A DNA stretch of 64,000 bases from Brachypodium distachyon. Taxonomy: Eukaryota; Streptophyta; Magnoliopsida; Poales; Poaceae. The notes below the pieces were generated by a model. It was given only the letters and a program-made list of their open reading frames with translations, was not told the origin of the DNA and searched no databases. The DNA is taken from assembly GCF_000005505.3 (NCBI RefSeq), contig NC_016133.3, positions 3,906,001 to 3,970,000 of the forward strand. The letters run 5' to 3'. Position 1 is the first letter of the stretch. Each line of letters begins with the position of its first letter. Below are positions 49,410 to 62,500 of this stretch, piece by piece. A program made the translations under genes and the position numbers.

Positions 49410-52400
49410 ATGGCGTTCGGCGACCGCATGACCACGTTCGAGGATTCCGAGAAGGAGAGCGAGTACGGCTACGTCCGCAAGGTCCGCTACCCTTACCGTC
49501 CCCCAGCCCTCTGCCCTCCCCCCTACTCTCCTGTTGCTCGCATTGCTTCCTCGTGGATCCCAGCCGGTCGCCTCGCGTGATCTCCGGTGCCTGTGTCTTC
49601 CGCCTGCGGTGTGGTCGGATCGAGCTGAATTGCCGCGAGATTTGTTAATGCGCGGGAGGTTTTCGATTGGGTTTCGCCGTTTCGGGGTGGCGGTGCTGGC
49701 TGCTCCTGTGGGTCTCTCACTCGCGATTCGGCGTTACGAAGGAGGCCTTCGGATCCGTCGCGCATTGGCTGGGAATTTGATCCGTACGGCAGTTTGTAGA
49801 TTTGCGAGGTTGGGCTAGCAGTACTTGAAATTCGCGTGGTATTTTTGATCGCCGGTTTGTGTCACAATGCCGTTTGATCTGAGGTGTGCGGTTATTTGGA
49901 TGGATGCGGATGGGTACGTTTTGGCTGTTGGCATGCTTGTGAGTGTCATCGGGCTTCTCTCGGTTAGCACTGGTCCTCCTTAATTGGCTCAATTACTGGG
50001 GATGTGCATAATTTTGCTGCGTTGGTGAGTTTATGATGATTGAATTTAGATGGGTTTATGATGATAAAAGTCTGCATATTGTGATCTGCCTGGAAGAATA
50101 TTTTAGATGTCATCTTCTGCATTGCACTATGTGTATAACAATCCTCTTTCCTTCTGCGGATGGTATACTGACCCCTTAATTTTGTTCATTATGATTTGAA
50201 CTTTTGAGTAACCTTAATGATGTAGGTCTCTGGACCTGTGGTCGTGGCTGATGAAATGGGAGGTTCTGCCATGTACGAGCTTGTTCGTGTTGGGTACGAT
50301 AAACTCATTGGGGAAATTATTCGCCTTGAGAATGATTCGGCTACAATTCAAGGTATGCAGCATGCAACTTTACCTTATCTTCATCAGTATACGCTCACGA
50401 GGTTTGTTTGTAGTTTCATTCTTGTCGAAATATGGTAGCATGTCCAGATCACAAACACTGTTTACTTGTGTTTTCTAGTATACGAGGAAACAGCTGGACT
50501 GATGGTTAACGACCCTGTATTGAGAACAAGAAAGGTGTACTTTTGTGATGTGCTGAACTTAAATCTGAAGATCCATGTTTAACTCTTTTAACACATACAG
50601 TTGTGCCATGCAGCCCCTTTCAGTTGAGTTGGGACCTGGTATCCTTGGAAACATTTTTGATGGAATCCAGGTAAGCTGAGCATGATGGTCGTTTCTTTTC
50701 GTTTGCTTTACTGTTATCTGTGGTTAATTGTCATGACCTCGTTCATGTTCCATTTGCAGCGCCCTCTAAAAACTATTGCTATTAAATCTGGAGATGTGTA
50801 CATTCCTCGTGGTGTTTCAGTTCCTGCTCTTGACAAAGATGCACTGTGGGAATTTCAGCCAAAAAAGCTTGGTAATGCGTTTAGTATCCTTTAATTGTGA
50901 ACCAGGGACATCCTGTTAACCTTTTGGGGTGGTTCATATGACGCGCAAGGCCCTCTAAAACACCTCTTTTATCATTCGCTTCAGGTGTTGGAGATGTCAT
51001 CACGGGTGGTGATCTGTATGCTGTAAGTCCCTATGATGTCGAATTCCATTCATGGATATTACCGTGCAGAAAGCTAGTAGTTTGTGATCTGTTGATTGAT
51101 GCTCACTATTAACCCGTGTTCACGTGCTAATATTTGCGGATTATATGGCAGACTGTCTTCGAGAACACTTTGATGAACCACCATGTTGCCCTTCCACCTG
51201 GTTCTATGGGGAAAGTAAATTACATCGCGCCAGCTGGTCAATACTCCCTGCAGGTTAGTGTATGCTATCACTTGGTCCCATGTCCTATTGATTTGCATGT
51301 GTACTACTGGAATACTGTTTCTTAATTTTATTTCAAACCCTACTAATGCTATGCGTGCAGGATACAGTGCTAGAGTTGGAATTTCAGGGCATCAAAAAGG
51401 AATTTACTATGCTTCAGGTAAGGAAGTTATTTCTTAGAATTCTTTGAGCACTAAATAACTAGCTTAATATGTTGAACTTATTGAACTACAGACATGGCCT
51501 GTGCGTACACCAAGGCCTGTTGCGTCAAAGCTTGCCGCAGATACACCTCTTCTAACAGGACAGGTTTGTGCAGAATATACCTTGAGCCATGCTTTCCATA
51601 ACAAAATTGGTTATTTTGTACCATGGTTTCTGTGCTGAGATGACCAAACATTCTCAGATGTTAGTTTTCCACTCCAATCCTACTTACTCCATTACTAAAT
51701 CTCATTCTTATCTGTTTTGAAATGGTTCCAGCGTGTGCTTGATGCATTGTTCCCCTCTGTTCTTGGAGGGACGTGTGCTATTCCTGGTGCTTTTGGTTGT
51801 GGAAAGACTGTCATTAGTCAGGCACTTTCCAAGGTGATCACCAAATTTTCATTCCTTACTGCTCCTGTTGTCATAGCTGCAGCAAATGTTCCTTCTATTG
51901 TCTTGGCAGCATCTCCGTACTGACTACTGAGTTGAGTGATCTATGCAGTACTCCAATTCTGAAGCTGTGGTTTATGTCGGATGTGGTGAAAGAGGAAATG
52001 AGATGGCTGAGGTTCTCATGGATTTCCCCCAATTGACTATGACATTACCCGATGGACGTGAAGAGTCTGTCATGAAGAGAACGACATTGGTGGCTAACAC
52101 GTCAAACATGCCCGTTGCTGCTCGTGAAGCCTCCATATATACAGGTATGATGGAGTATGCTGTGATTGCCATGGCATTTGCATCGGACCATAATATTAAT
52201 AGGCACATATGCCATTACTGTGTAGCCCACTTTGTTTTGTGTACTTTTGAGCTGCTACTTCTGCCCTTGAGTTTCTACCATGCGTACTGACTAAAAGGCA
52301 TCATTAAGATTGGTGCTTCTGAAAGATAGGAAAGAAAAGGCCTCTGTGCATTTTTTTCCTGAGATCTAAATGCATAGTAGTGTGGCAAACTGGTGATTCA

Positions 52401-55400
52401 GGATAAAAGTATTGACCACCTTCCCAGGTTCCTAGCTGTATCTGTGATTGTTGCTTACACATTTCTTTTCCTGCTATGTTTCTCTGCATGGTTTGGTCAT
52501 CTCAAGCAGTGCTGACAATGCTCATTTATGAATCAAATGATGCTCTGTTTATCAACAAAATCTTATACAATATCCTTTCCCCAGGAATTACAATAGCTGA
52601 ATATTTCCGTGACATGGGCATGAATGTCAGTATGATGGCTGACTCCACCTCTCGGTGGGCTGAGGCATTGCGTGAAATCTCTGGGCGTCTGGTGCGTTGC
52701 CCTTATCCCACTATACTTCCATGGAAAAAAGTCTCATTTTCACTGAAGTTCAGTTTCTGTGTCATTGTACTTTTCACTTGTTTCTGTGAGCCTATTACAC
52801 CACATAATCTATCTATAATACTCCCTCTGATCCATATTAATTGTCTCAAATTTGTCCAAATATGGATGTATCTATGCCTAAAAAGCGTATAGATACATGT
52901 AATATTTCGACAATTAATATGGATCGGAGGGAGTATCACTATTAGCCATTTACTGCAATTGACCCATGATACTGTAAGCTTTTGGTATTATCACTGCCAG
53001 TGTATACTGTATAGGATATGTGAACTGGTTAAGCAGGATTTACAGAGTGATAACAAATTAGAAGATGAGAACGATTCTTATGGCTTCATGTTAAGTTAGG
53101 GCGGCAGGCATCTTTTGGATTTCACAAATACTTAATTACGATTGTTCTTTTATTTATGTAGATTATCTTCTATCCCTGTTTATGTTACTAATGGCACACT
53201 TGTTATTCCGAAGGCTGAAATGCCTGCAGATAGTGGTTACCCAGCATATTTGGCTGCAAGATTGGCATCCTTCTATGAACGTGCTGGTAAGGTGAAATGT
53301 CTAGGAAGTCCAGACCGAACTGGCAGTGTGACAATTGTTGGAGCTGTCTCTCCTCCTGGTGGTGATTTTTCAGATCCTGTTACATCCGCGACCCTCAGTA
53401 TTGTCCAGGTAAAGAAGCCACTAAATTACTCAGAGTATCTAGTCCATATTGATTAATAAGCTTTATCCATTTGGTATTGTTAAACATTTGTTGTCGTTGC
53501 AGGTTTTCTGGGGATTAGATAAAAAGCTTGCTCAAAGGAAGCATTTCCCGTCAGTTAATTGGCTCATTTCCTATTCAAAATACTCGCAGGTCATTTCCTA
53601 ACTTCAAATTGCTTTTGAGTGGAGTGTCTAGGTAAAATATGGAGCACAAGAGAATAAGAGTTAACTTTGTTTTGTCGAAAAACATTCTGTCAGTTAGCAA
53701 GTGCACCGATTTAACAATAGCATGTTTAAAGGATAGAAACAAGGAACTGACTTTGTGATGATTGGGCATGTGTGTTCCATCAGCCCATCCCTTTTGTTGC
53801 ATCCTGTTGGGCTATTCTTATTTACCATAATGCTCATAGGTCCCTTGGGGCCCTCTTTCTCTGTGATATTTTACTACTCCTCTGCCCCCCTAGCATCCGG
53901 GTTTATGCTTTGTGGCCTTATAATTGTTATCTTTGCAGGCCCTTGAGTCCTTCTACGAGAAGTTTGATTCAGATTTCATTGATATTAGAACAAAAGCACG
54001 TGAGGTATTGCAGAGGGAGGATGATCTAAATGAAATTGTGCAGGTATTATTTTGTGACTTCGTGGACTATTTACTTGTCTGAAATTATATTATGTCTTAA
54101 ACTTATTATCACCTATAGCTGTGTAATGCCTCTTTTTAGTCTGCAGTATGTTTATGCCTAGCATTGTGTTAGATGTGTAAACACATACATCCGTACCTAA
54201 GTCTTGGTATTTTGTTGACGGTTGGCCCTGCTAGTAATTTTAAAACAATAATAAAGCTCGATTTCAGTACTACTGTAATATTCAAAACTTCTGCTGGTGT
54301 AAATATGCTTGAGCTCTTCTTTTACTCTTTGCGTGATCTTAATTGTTGATCATCATTCCTTAGCTTGTTGGGAAAGATGCTCTGGCAGAATCTGACAAGA
54401 TTACACTGGAGACAGCAAAACTTTTGAGAGAAGATTATTTGGCACAGAATGCATTTACTCCGTGAGTGTTTGTGTGATGCATTTTACTTACCTTTATCCA
54501 TACAAGTTCTAACTAACCTTACATCTATGCTACTTGAAACAGATATGATAAGTTCTGTCCGTTCTATAAATCTGTTTGGATGATGCGCAACATTATCCAT
54601 TTCAACACATTGGCAAATCAGGTAAATTCTCTTGCTCATTGCGCCAACAGTTCCATGACTTGTAGGAATGTTTTGCTATTTGAAAATTTAGAATTGTAAA
54701 TTAGATTTTCACCTAGAAATTCTTAGGCCTCCCAGTATTTCATTTCAAAGTTTGTTTATACCAAGAGTTGATTATCAAAAAGATCTCGAATGCATGAGGG
54801 GGAAAACATACCTGTTAGGCCGTTAGGGGGTGTTTGGTTTAATTTCTAACTAAGTATCAAAGCTCACACATCCAAACAGGTCCTTGACTGTATATCTTGG
54901 TCCGGGTTAGGCCCCAAAATCAACTCCCAAGATATACATTGCCAATACCTGGAAAGAAGAAGCATAATAGGAATTACACCTGCTGGATTTCTGGGATGTG
55001 CTTTGATCAGAAAAAAAAACCAACTGGATTTACATGAACTTTAGGTTTTGGAATGTTACTGACATTCGGACTCCTTTTTTCACTTAAATCTAACTCCAAT
55101 TAGCTTCTTTTAAAGAAAGAACCACCACCTTTATCAAGTTGTTTAAATCATTCACTCAATGCATATGTCTTTCTTAATATACACGTGTTTGCATCATTTG
55201 TAGGCAGTGGAGCGGGCAGCTGGTGTTGATGGGCAGAAGATCACCTACACTGTCATAAAGCATCGCATGGGCGATCTGTTCTACCGCTTGGTGTAAGTAT
55301 TTACTATATGTAAACACTTGTTCCTGACCAATGACAACCTCGTTATCGATCTCCTTTTATGTATTACAGATCACAAAAATTCGAGGATCCTGCCGAAGGA

Positions 55401-55484
55401 GAAGATGTTTTGGTCGCGAAGTTCCAAAAACTGTATGACGATCTCACTACGGGTTTCCGCAACCTAGAAGATGAAGCGCGGTAA
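49410..55484 (+). CDS. VHA-A: V-type H+-ATPase catalytic subunit A, 621 aa
   Basis: Catalytic A subunit of the V1 sector; it hydrolyses ATP to drive proton pumping into vacuoles and the trans-Golgi network. Nineteen exons give 621 residues, the normal plant length: 49410-49481, 50226-50352, 50479-50534, 50614-50670, 50760-50871, 50985-51022, 51152-51253, 51361-51417, 51492-51563, 51732-51833, 51949-52144, 52585-52691, 53214-53408, 53503-53589, 53939-54043, 54364-54461, 54543-54621, 55204-55292 and 55370-55484. The Walker A loop GAFGCGKT is at 250-257. [31 protein letters not shown] and [15 protein letters not shown] are the expected nucleotide-site and interface motifs. All introns are GT-AG; intron 12 holds a Stowaway MITE. 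Highly conserved; no defect seen. Confidence 0.98.
52821..52933. mobile_element. Stowaway-type MITE in V-ATPase intron 12
   Basis: A 113-bp hairpin with ends CTCCCTCTGATCCATATTAA and TTAATATGGATCGGAGGGAG, flanked by TA at 52819-52820 and 52934-52935. Confidence 0.92.
54826..54882. mobile_element. Possible miniature Tourist-like remnant in V-ATPase intron 17
   Basis: GGGGGTGTTTGGTT and CCAAACAGGTCC lie in inverted orientation within 57 bp, preceded by TTA. This is consistent with a deleted Tourist element. Confidence 0.35.
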
Positions 55485-58400
55485 CCATTTTTCTTTTTCT
55501 TTTTGTAAACAATGAGAAACCACGGGTGTCTTTACTTTTTACGAAGGCATGGAAGCTGCTGTGTATTTTTCCAATTCTGAGGGTGTAGTTTCGAGACTAT
55601 GTACGGGAATTTTCAGCACCGGTACACGGTCGTTTTTGTCGCATCACTCTGTTTTGGATTAGTGCTCGGTGGACACAACATTTTGATGTATCATTAATAA
55701 ATGATGGGCATGTTCATAGTTGAATAAAGTACGATGGCCATCTATTTGTACATCAATTACTCTCTTTATTGCTTTGTTGAAAAGCCGTGTTGCTTAAAAT
55801 TTTGGCATCTTGCTGTGGCTATTAGGTGATGGACATGAGACAGCTAACCTCTACTACCTTAGTACGGCTAAATCTTCTGGGCCAAACTAGGACCAGATGA
55901 AAGCACTTTATAACTTTAAGAATTCGGAAGTGCCTCAGGTACGAGTACGATAATGGAAGTGTTACAATTTTGTTATGATAGGAATCTTGTCGTAACTAAA
56001 TCTGCTAAGTTCACAAAATCAGATTAGTGTATTATTTTGTGGGGAAAAAAATCAGATTAGTCAATCGTAATGAAATCGTACAAAATTTATTGTACATGCA
56101 GCATTGCACATAAGTATTTGCAATATGCTCGATGACACCATCTCATTGTTAAAGTTGATACTCTGCGAGCTAAAAATCTGAACAGTTAAATACTTGAAAT
56201 CTACTAGTTATTTCAGATGTGATCCATAGACTTATATCCACTTATGCTAGCGACAAAAAGAAGAGTACCAATCTAAAAGTTGTAAAATTGCCATAATCCA
56301 AGCTTAATTGCCCCTCTAATCTTTCAATGTTCTTTATTTGCCCCCCTTAAGATTAAATCCCGGCTCTGTCCCTGGTAGTGGGAAGAGGATTCAATGAAGT
56401 GATCACCACATACTTTACCCTTACGTCTCTTCGATCCATTCCAGATTCAATGATTAAGATGAACCAAATGCCTAGACTTAGCAGGTTTACTCATAGTTTC
56501 CAAAATATGTAAACACATGAGTTGAAGCTTTCCCAGAGCATATAATTAGACATTTACTATTTATTAGATTTTTTTAAGTTCAAAAGGTCTGTTTAAATTT
56601 GGTAAAATTTGTAGCTGAAACTTTAGAAGCTCATAAAATCCAGATCACGTGATCAGACATTTACTAGATCTTTAAAAGAAAAATTAGGTAAGTTATGCAC
56701 TGAATCCCGGCTGCGTAATAGTGCAAATGAGGGGCAAAATTAGCACCATGATGTGGCCATTCATTATATGGTTGCTGGGAGCTGCCATTGTGCGCACCGA
56801 GTGGCCTATAACGTGGAACCGGGGTTTTAGTTACCGCCCAGTAACCACGTTTGTCGGGCCCCCATGATAATTGAACTTACCAAGAGCAAAAACTTTTTAT
56901 TGGATTTAAGCTCTCACTCTGTAGATAAATTACCCTGTATCACTGCTAGATCATGAACAAATGCTTGTTGTGTTATGGTAATGTCTTTGTGTCTACAAGG
57001 AATTCAAAATAAAACTATCTTTTTGCAGAAAAGTTTGAATTCAAAAATCTTTTGAATTTTTTGGGCGATAACCGAACTACGTAAATATCACGTCCCCTAG
57101 TGGCTCTTGGCCACGAACACGTCATCATCCCGCGTCACACACATATTTCTAGGATGTCCTGAGGGCTATACATGGGATAAGCTCACTCAGGTCGTCGGTG
57201 ACTCGGTGGGAGTCCCCCAATCCCAATGTTGCTCCTCAACTGCACTGTTCTTCCCTTTTGCTACTCTTAATTTTTTTTGCCACTATTATAAGTTGATATG
57301 ACACTTGGACGTGTTAAAATGGATGCCCCACAACGATTTATGGTATGCAAGACCTCCGTTTTAATCGTATCGAACATGACATGGAGCGTCGAATGAACAT
57401 ACGTACCCACGTCGTAAGTAGCTTTCATACGAACCTGCGTGAGCACCATCCATGCAAATTCCATCGTGTAGTCAACATTCAATTAAAATATACAGCGTGT
57501 CTACGTGATACATGTCCTAATCGCTGGAGATGTTCGGACCGACTAATTCTTCCCTGTCCTCGGACCAACAGGTTGTTCTTTGACCGGATCCCAAATTCCC
57601 ATTCCCATGTAGGGTTTCCACGGGAGAATTCCAATCAAACATACTCCGTACAAAACAAATCCTTCCAGTTTAAATCCGGAAATCCGTTCAATTCAATTGA
57701 GAAACACACATCACTTTGCCTTTTCTTTACCAACATTCCATTCGCCTTTGTTGTCTCCCTGGCTCCCTGCACCTACATTCCCATACTTTGCTTTGTGTTG
57801 TGCTATGCGATTTTTGAGGGTGACAGCTCGAAGTCAGCTTTTAGTTGTTTGTTGCTATCGTGCCGTGATCCACCGTCCACGGCAAGTCGGCAAGGAACCC
57901 CGGGAACTGGACGATCCAAAACTGAGGTCAAGAAGTTATTCAAGTTCAACTATCAATTTATCTAGGACACAAGGGGCAAGAACAAACAACCAAAGATTGT
58001 TTATGCTCTAGTGGGACGTAATTTGTCCCGGGGAAAAAACAACATTATCTAGCATTCGGACACGCATAGAACAAAGGGGTCTTCAAGCTTAAGGGTAGCT
58101 ATCGTGTTGTAAAAGACCTTAAAATGGCTATATCTGACGACGTACGAAGGATAAAAAAGTCGCCGCCGAATTTCGTTTAAGTCGTTGCAATCTGGAGATG
58201 AATCTTCTTCTTCCGCTCTTGGAGAAGATTTTACTTTGAAAATTCTAGCACCCCTTATTTGGGAATAAATACAATCACGACTCGTAGAAATGAAGAAGAG
58301 TCCAGACGCCCGTGCTTCCAGTTTAATCAATGAATCTAATTGTCCCAAATGTTAGTACTTCAACTGGAGAACGCAGGCACTGCAATAACTAGAATCTCCC

Positions 58401-58550
58401 AAAATTAATTGCAGTAACCCGTTCTGTAAGCACATTAACACGTCCTCTCACTCAGTCTCGAGTTCCGACTTCCGACGGGGGCTTGAAGGAAGGAAGGAAA
58501 CCGGGTGGGTCTTAACAAAATGATTAACGCCTGCGCCGCCGTTAATTAAC
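55485..58550. other. Intergenic interval after V-ATPase A
   Basis: The first ~260 bp are the V-ATPase 3' UTR, with AATAAA-type signals near 55697 and 55723. The remaining ~2.8 kb shows no supported gene, RNA or recognised transposon. Confidence 0.6.
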
Positions 58551-58599
58551 TCATTTGGTTTGTTTAAATCCCTCTCTCCCCACTTCCACCGTCACCACC

Positions 58600-59588
58600 A
58601 CCTCGCATAGTCCTAGTCCCACCACCACCTCCGGAGGAGCCACTCGCCACCGCCCCGCGTGAGCCCTAGCTCCGATCTCGCCGGCGCCGGGCCCCAGATC
58701 CCACCTCGCGCCTCTCACGTACCCCCGCAGCCCGCAGACGAGGCGCGCACCGCTCGACGCTCCGCCTTCCGTGCCGTGCGTGTACGTAAGCTCTCTCGTC
58801 CCACCGCCGTTTCGAGCTCGGCCCGGAGCCTCCCCCGCTCGGCTTCCTCGCATTGGGGGAGGCGACGAGCCGTAGACGGGGCGCAGGCCTGCTGCGTTCC
58901 GGACGCTTGCTCCTGCTGTTTTTTATTTTGCTGTTGCGGTTTTCGCGTGGGTTTTAGTTTTTTGAGGTGATTTGGGCGTGGGGCGCGTGATTCGGCGCGG
59001 GCTGGTGCGGTTTCCGGCTGCGGCGATCGGGTTGGGGTTGGGAAGGCGGTGAGAATTCCCCTGGGGATCGGGGGATTCGGAAGCAGGTTGACTTTTCTGA
59101 GCCGCCATTTTGACTCTTCCGCGCGTGATTTGATTTGGAAAGGGAGATCAACTCTTGCTTTCGCTGTGTTAATCGTTTAGACAACCATGATTCGAAATGT
59201 TCATTTGGAGCCTCGAAATACTTGCCAAATTGTACTGTTGCTAGTCACAACTCACAAGCGAAGCAAGTAGGTGTAGCGACAAACAGTGAGAAAAAGTAGC
59301 AGATCTCATAGAATAACATATAAGTAAGCTGAGGATGATTTTGTTTTAGCATCGCCAACTTGCCGAATTCGTTCAGCACATGATGGTTTGTGTGAGTGAT
59401 TGTTATTGCTTTTGTGGTATATCAATGTGATTCATGGATTGGACACCTTGCATTGCAGGAAGGTGGCAGCTTTGGGGGTGTAGCGCTATTCACCCTTTTT
59501 GATAAGTGCCATGTAGTTTTCGCCTTCTGAATTATATGCACAGGATATGATGCCAATACTGTGCTCTTGATTTGATGATGGCAAGGAG
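58600..59588 (+). promoter_or_regulatory. Glycosyltransferase leader with probable leader intron
   Basis: GC-rich leader sequence from about 58600 reaches a good donor (TGTAC then GTAAGC at 58786). A good acceptor (TTGCATTGCAG) ends at 59458, 130 bp before the start codon. A leader intron of ~670 bp is inferred; other donors are possible. Confidence 0.45.
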
Positions 59589-62500
59589 ATGAAAGTGTCC
59601 AAGGTGTGGCCGCGGAGCAGCAAGGACATGACAGCCATGCCACCTCCGCGCCACCGTGGCGCTGCCAAGAAGCCAATGTGGATAATTGTGCTGTTGTCAA
59701 TGGTCTGTGTTTCGTTGATTGGGGCCTATGTGTATCCTCCACGGCGCTACTCCGCGTGCTACTTCTTCGCTTCAAGTGTTTGTACTCCATTTAAGGATTG
59801 GCTCCCAGCGGTAACCCGGCGGGAGAAGACAGACGGAGAGATCATTTCATCTGTGGTTATGAGGGATCTACTTTCAATGCCTATGCCTGTGTCAAAGAAG
59901 CCAAAGATCGCTTTTATGTTCTTGACACCAGGTTCATTGCCCTTTGAGAAATTGTGGGAGAAATTTTTACAGGTTCTTTGCTCATATACCATCATCTTCC
60001 TTTTTTAAAACGAATACAATCACTTAGAAAATAATTTTCTTGAAATTATGTACACAGGACCACGAGGGACGGTATTCCATTTATATCCATGCGTCACGTG
60101 AAAAACCTGTGCATTCTAGTTCTCTGTTTGTGAACCGAGAAATTCACAGTGAAAGGGTACTAACTTCCATCTCTACTTTGTATACGTCTTTTCCGTGCTT
60201 TACCTTAAGTTATGTGTTTAATCAGGTGCTTGAATTCAAACTAGTAAGAAAAAAAGACCATCGCATCTTTAAGTCTGTGAGGTTGCTGAGAAACAAGAAA
60301 GTTGTGGCATTGCTTGTGTTTTCGCCACAATCTTGTTTGATGTGAAAAACTGATAAATAACAGTAACAGTTACGACCAAAAGGCAGTCAGCAATTTGTAC
60401 TAGGGCCTAAGGCTGCCACTGGGTAGGGTATCGATGAGTGCAAATGTGCAATACTACAAAGCCATGATGGTGACAGTCTCTCTGGATTGATCACTATTTA
60501 CTTATTTAGTATTGGATAATCATGTAAACCATAATAAAATAACTGGATTGGTCACTCAATTTTTTTCTAGATAACTATGTGTTGCTCATCTTGCTAGATA
60601 CCCAAGCGTCTTAATGCGACCATAAACCATAATACGCCTCTACATAAAAACATTCATGATCTTTGTTTTATTGAGAGTTTGTCTCTCATGCTGGAGCTGC
60701 TGTAGGATTATAAAAAGGAACCAAAATCTAAGAGATGGTATCGTGAGATCGTGGAAAAGATCGTGACAGAAGAAAAAAGTGTACAGAGGCAATATGAGCT
60801 TATAGGAAATCTGAAATTCAAGGGCTAAGTGACTACTTTTGCAGTCATGCATGCCACATCTTTTATCTGGATTTAACTTGCCGTGTTTTATATGGGGTTG
60901 GTTCTCCTACGAAGACTATGGTACAACTTTGCAGCAATCAACCTATACCCCATCTTTTAGAATTTCATAAGTATGAGTTGTTCCCTCATTGTTCTGCATA
61001 AGTCATATTATTAATTTAAGGCAAATCTTTGTATTTATAGAACTAAAACACTAATGTCTTTGTAATGCAGGTAGTATGGGGGAGGGTTTCAATGGTTGAT
61101 GCAGAGAAGAGGCTGTTAGCAAATGCGTTGGAAGATGTTGATAATCAATTTTTCGTCTTGCTTTCTGACAGGTTTTGAATGATTCTTCTTGCAAAAGGTT
61201 TCCTTTTTCAAATTTTGATCAGTATGTTAATATTCTTTCTCTTTGTGTGACAGCTGTGTTCCACTACATAGATTCGATTATATATATAATTATCTGATGG
61301 GAACAAATGTTAGCTTCATTGATAGGTAAGAGCACTGCTGCTCATATTTGAATGTCTATAAGAGGAGGTTCCTTGAAAAAATTCTCTATAAGAGGAAAAC
61401 ACAAAGGATATAAGTTTCTATTTAAAACACATTTCCGCATGTATCATCACCTGTACTTTGATTTTGCTTAGTATCCTATTTACAAACAATTGGAAACAGT
61501 TCCATCATGCACATTTCATTTCACAGTCTAAACGGTGGTCTAGAAAAAGCAGATGTGACTTTCTATTTAGAAGAATAGAACAAGGAATGTCCTAAGATTA
61601 ATGTTGAATTTTTGTCCACACTATCAGCTTCCTGGATCCTGGTCCTCATGGAACTGGAAGGTATTCCATGGAAATGCTTCCTGAAATAGAACAAAGGGAC
61701 TTCAGGAAGGGTGCCCAGGTACTATATACTACTGTATTGTTTATAGAATATTTACTGCTCCAAAATCTATTGTTTTTTTTTGCAAGAGGAAGTCCATTAA
61801 TTTATGGGCACTTGACTAATTGTAATGTCTATCTAGTTTTAAAAATAAAATAAAATAAAATGGAAGCTTTATTATCCCGACCTCTGCATCAAGTATGCAT
61901 ATAGTCCAAATTCCTACATTATCCGCAACAACCATAAAACAAGTGACTGCATCTGAAAGTGTGACAGGTCACACCTTGAACCGACCTACGTGTCGTTGTT
62001 TTAGTTCAAATTTGTACTAAAACAACGACAACAATTTAGGATCGGAGGGAGGAACAAGCAATCTAGAGCTAGCATGCCACCCAAACCGGGACATAAACTC
62101 CCTAGTGATCCACTTTAGTCGATTGACACCAAACTACTTCGGTTCCTTGTGCTGCACCTTCTGAACAACGCCCATAATCTGTTTTACACCTCTTAACTCT
62201 TCTAGGAGTCCAGAAAACACGTCCAGCGGTTCACTTTTCACCCTCCAACTACGGAAACCATTTGCTTTTCAGTCCTTTACCCTAGGCTGGTTTCAGGGGG
62301 TCACTTGGGTGCACTCACCGCTTTAGGTGGAATCGATGAAATCGTACCAAACGGAAGTTCAAAAAGTTATGAAAATGTTTCAAAACAATTCTACAACATT
62401 GACACACGATGCATCTATTATCTCGTAAATTCCATACCCAAATTCGATTTACAAATGAAGAAACAAAAGGACAAATTAAGATGCAACTACTAGTTGAACA

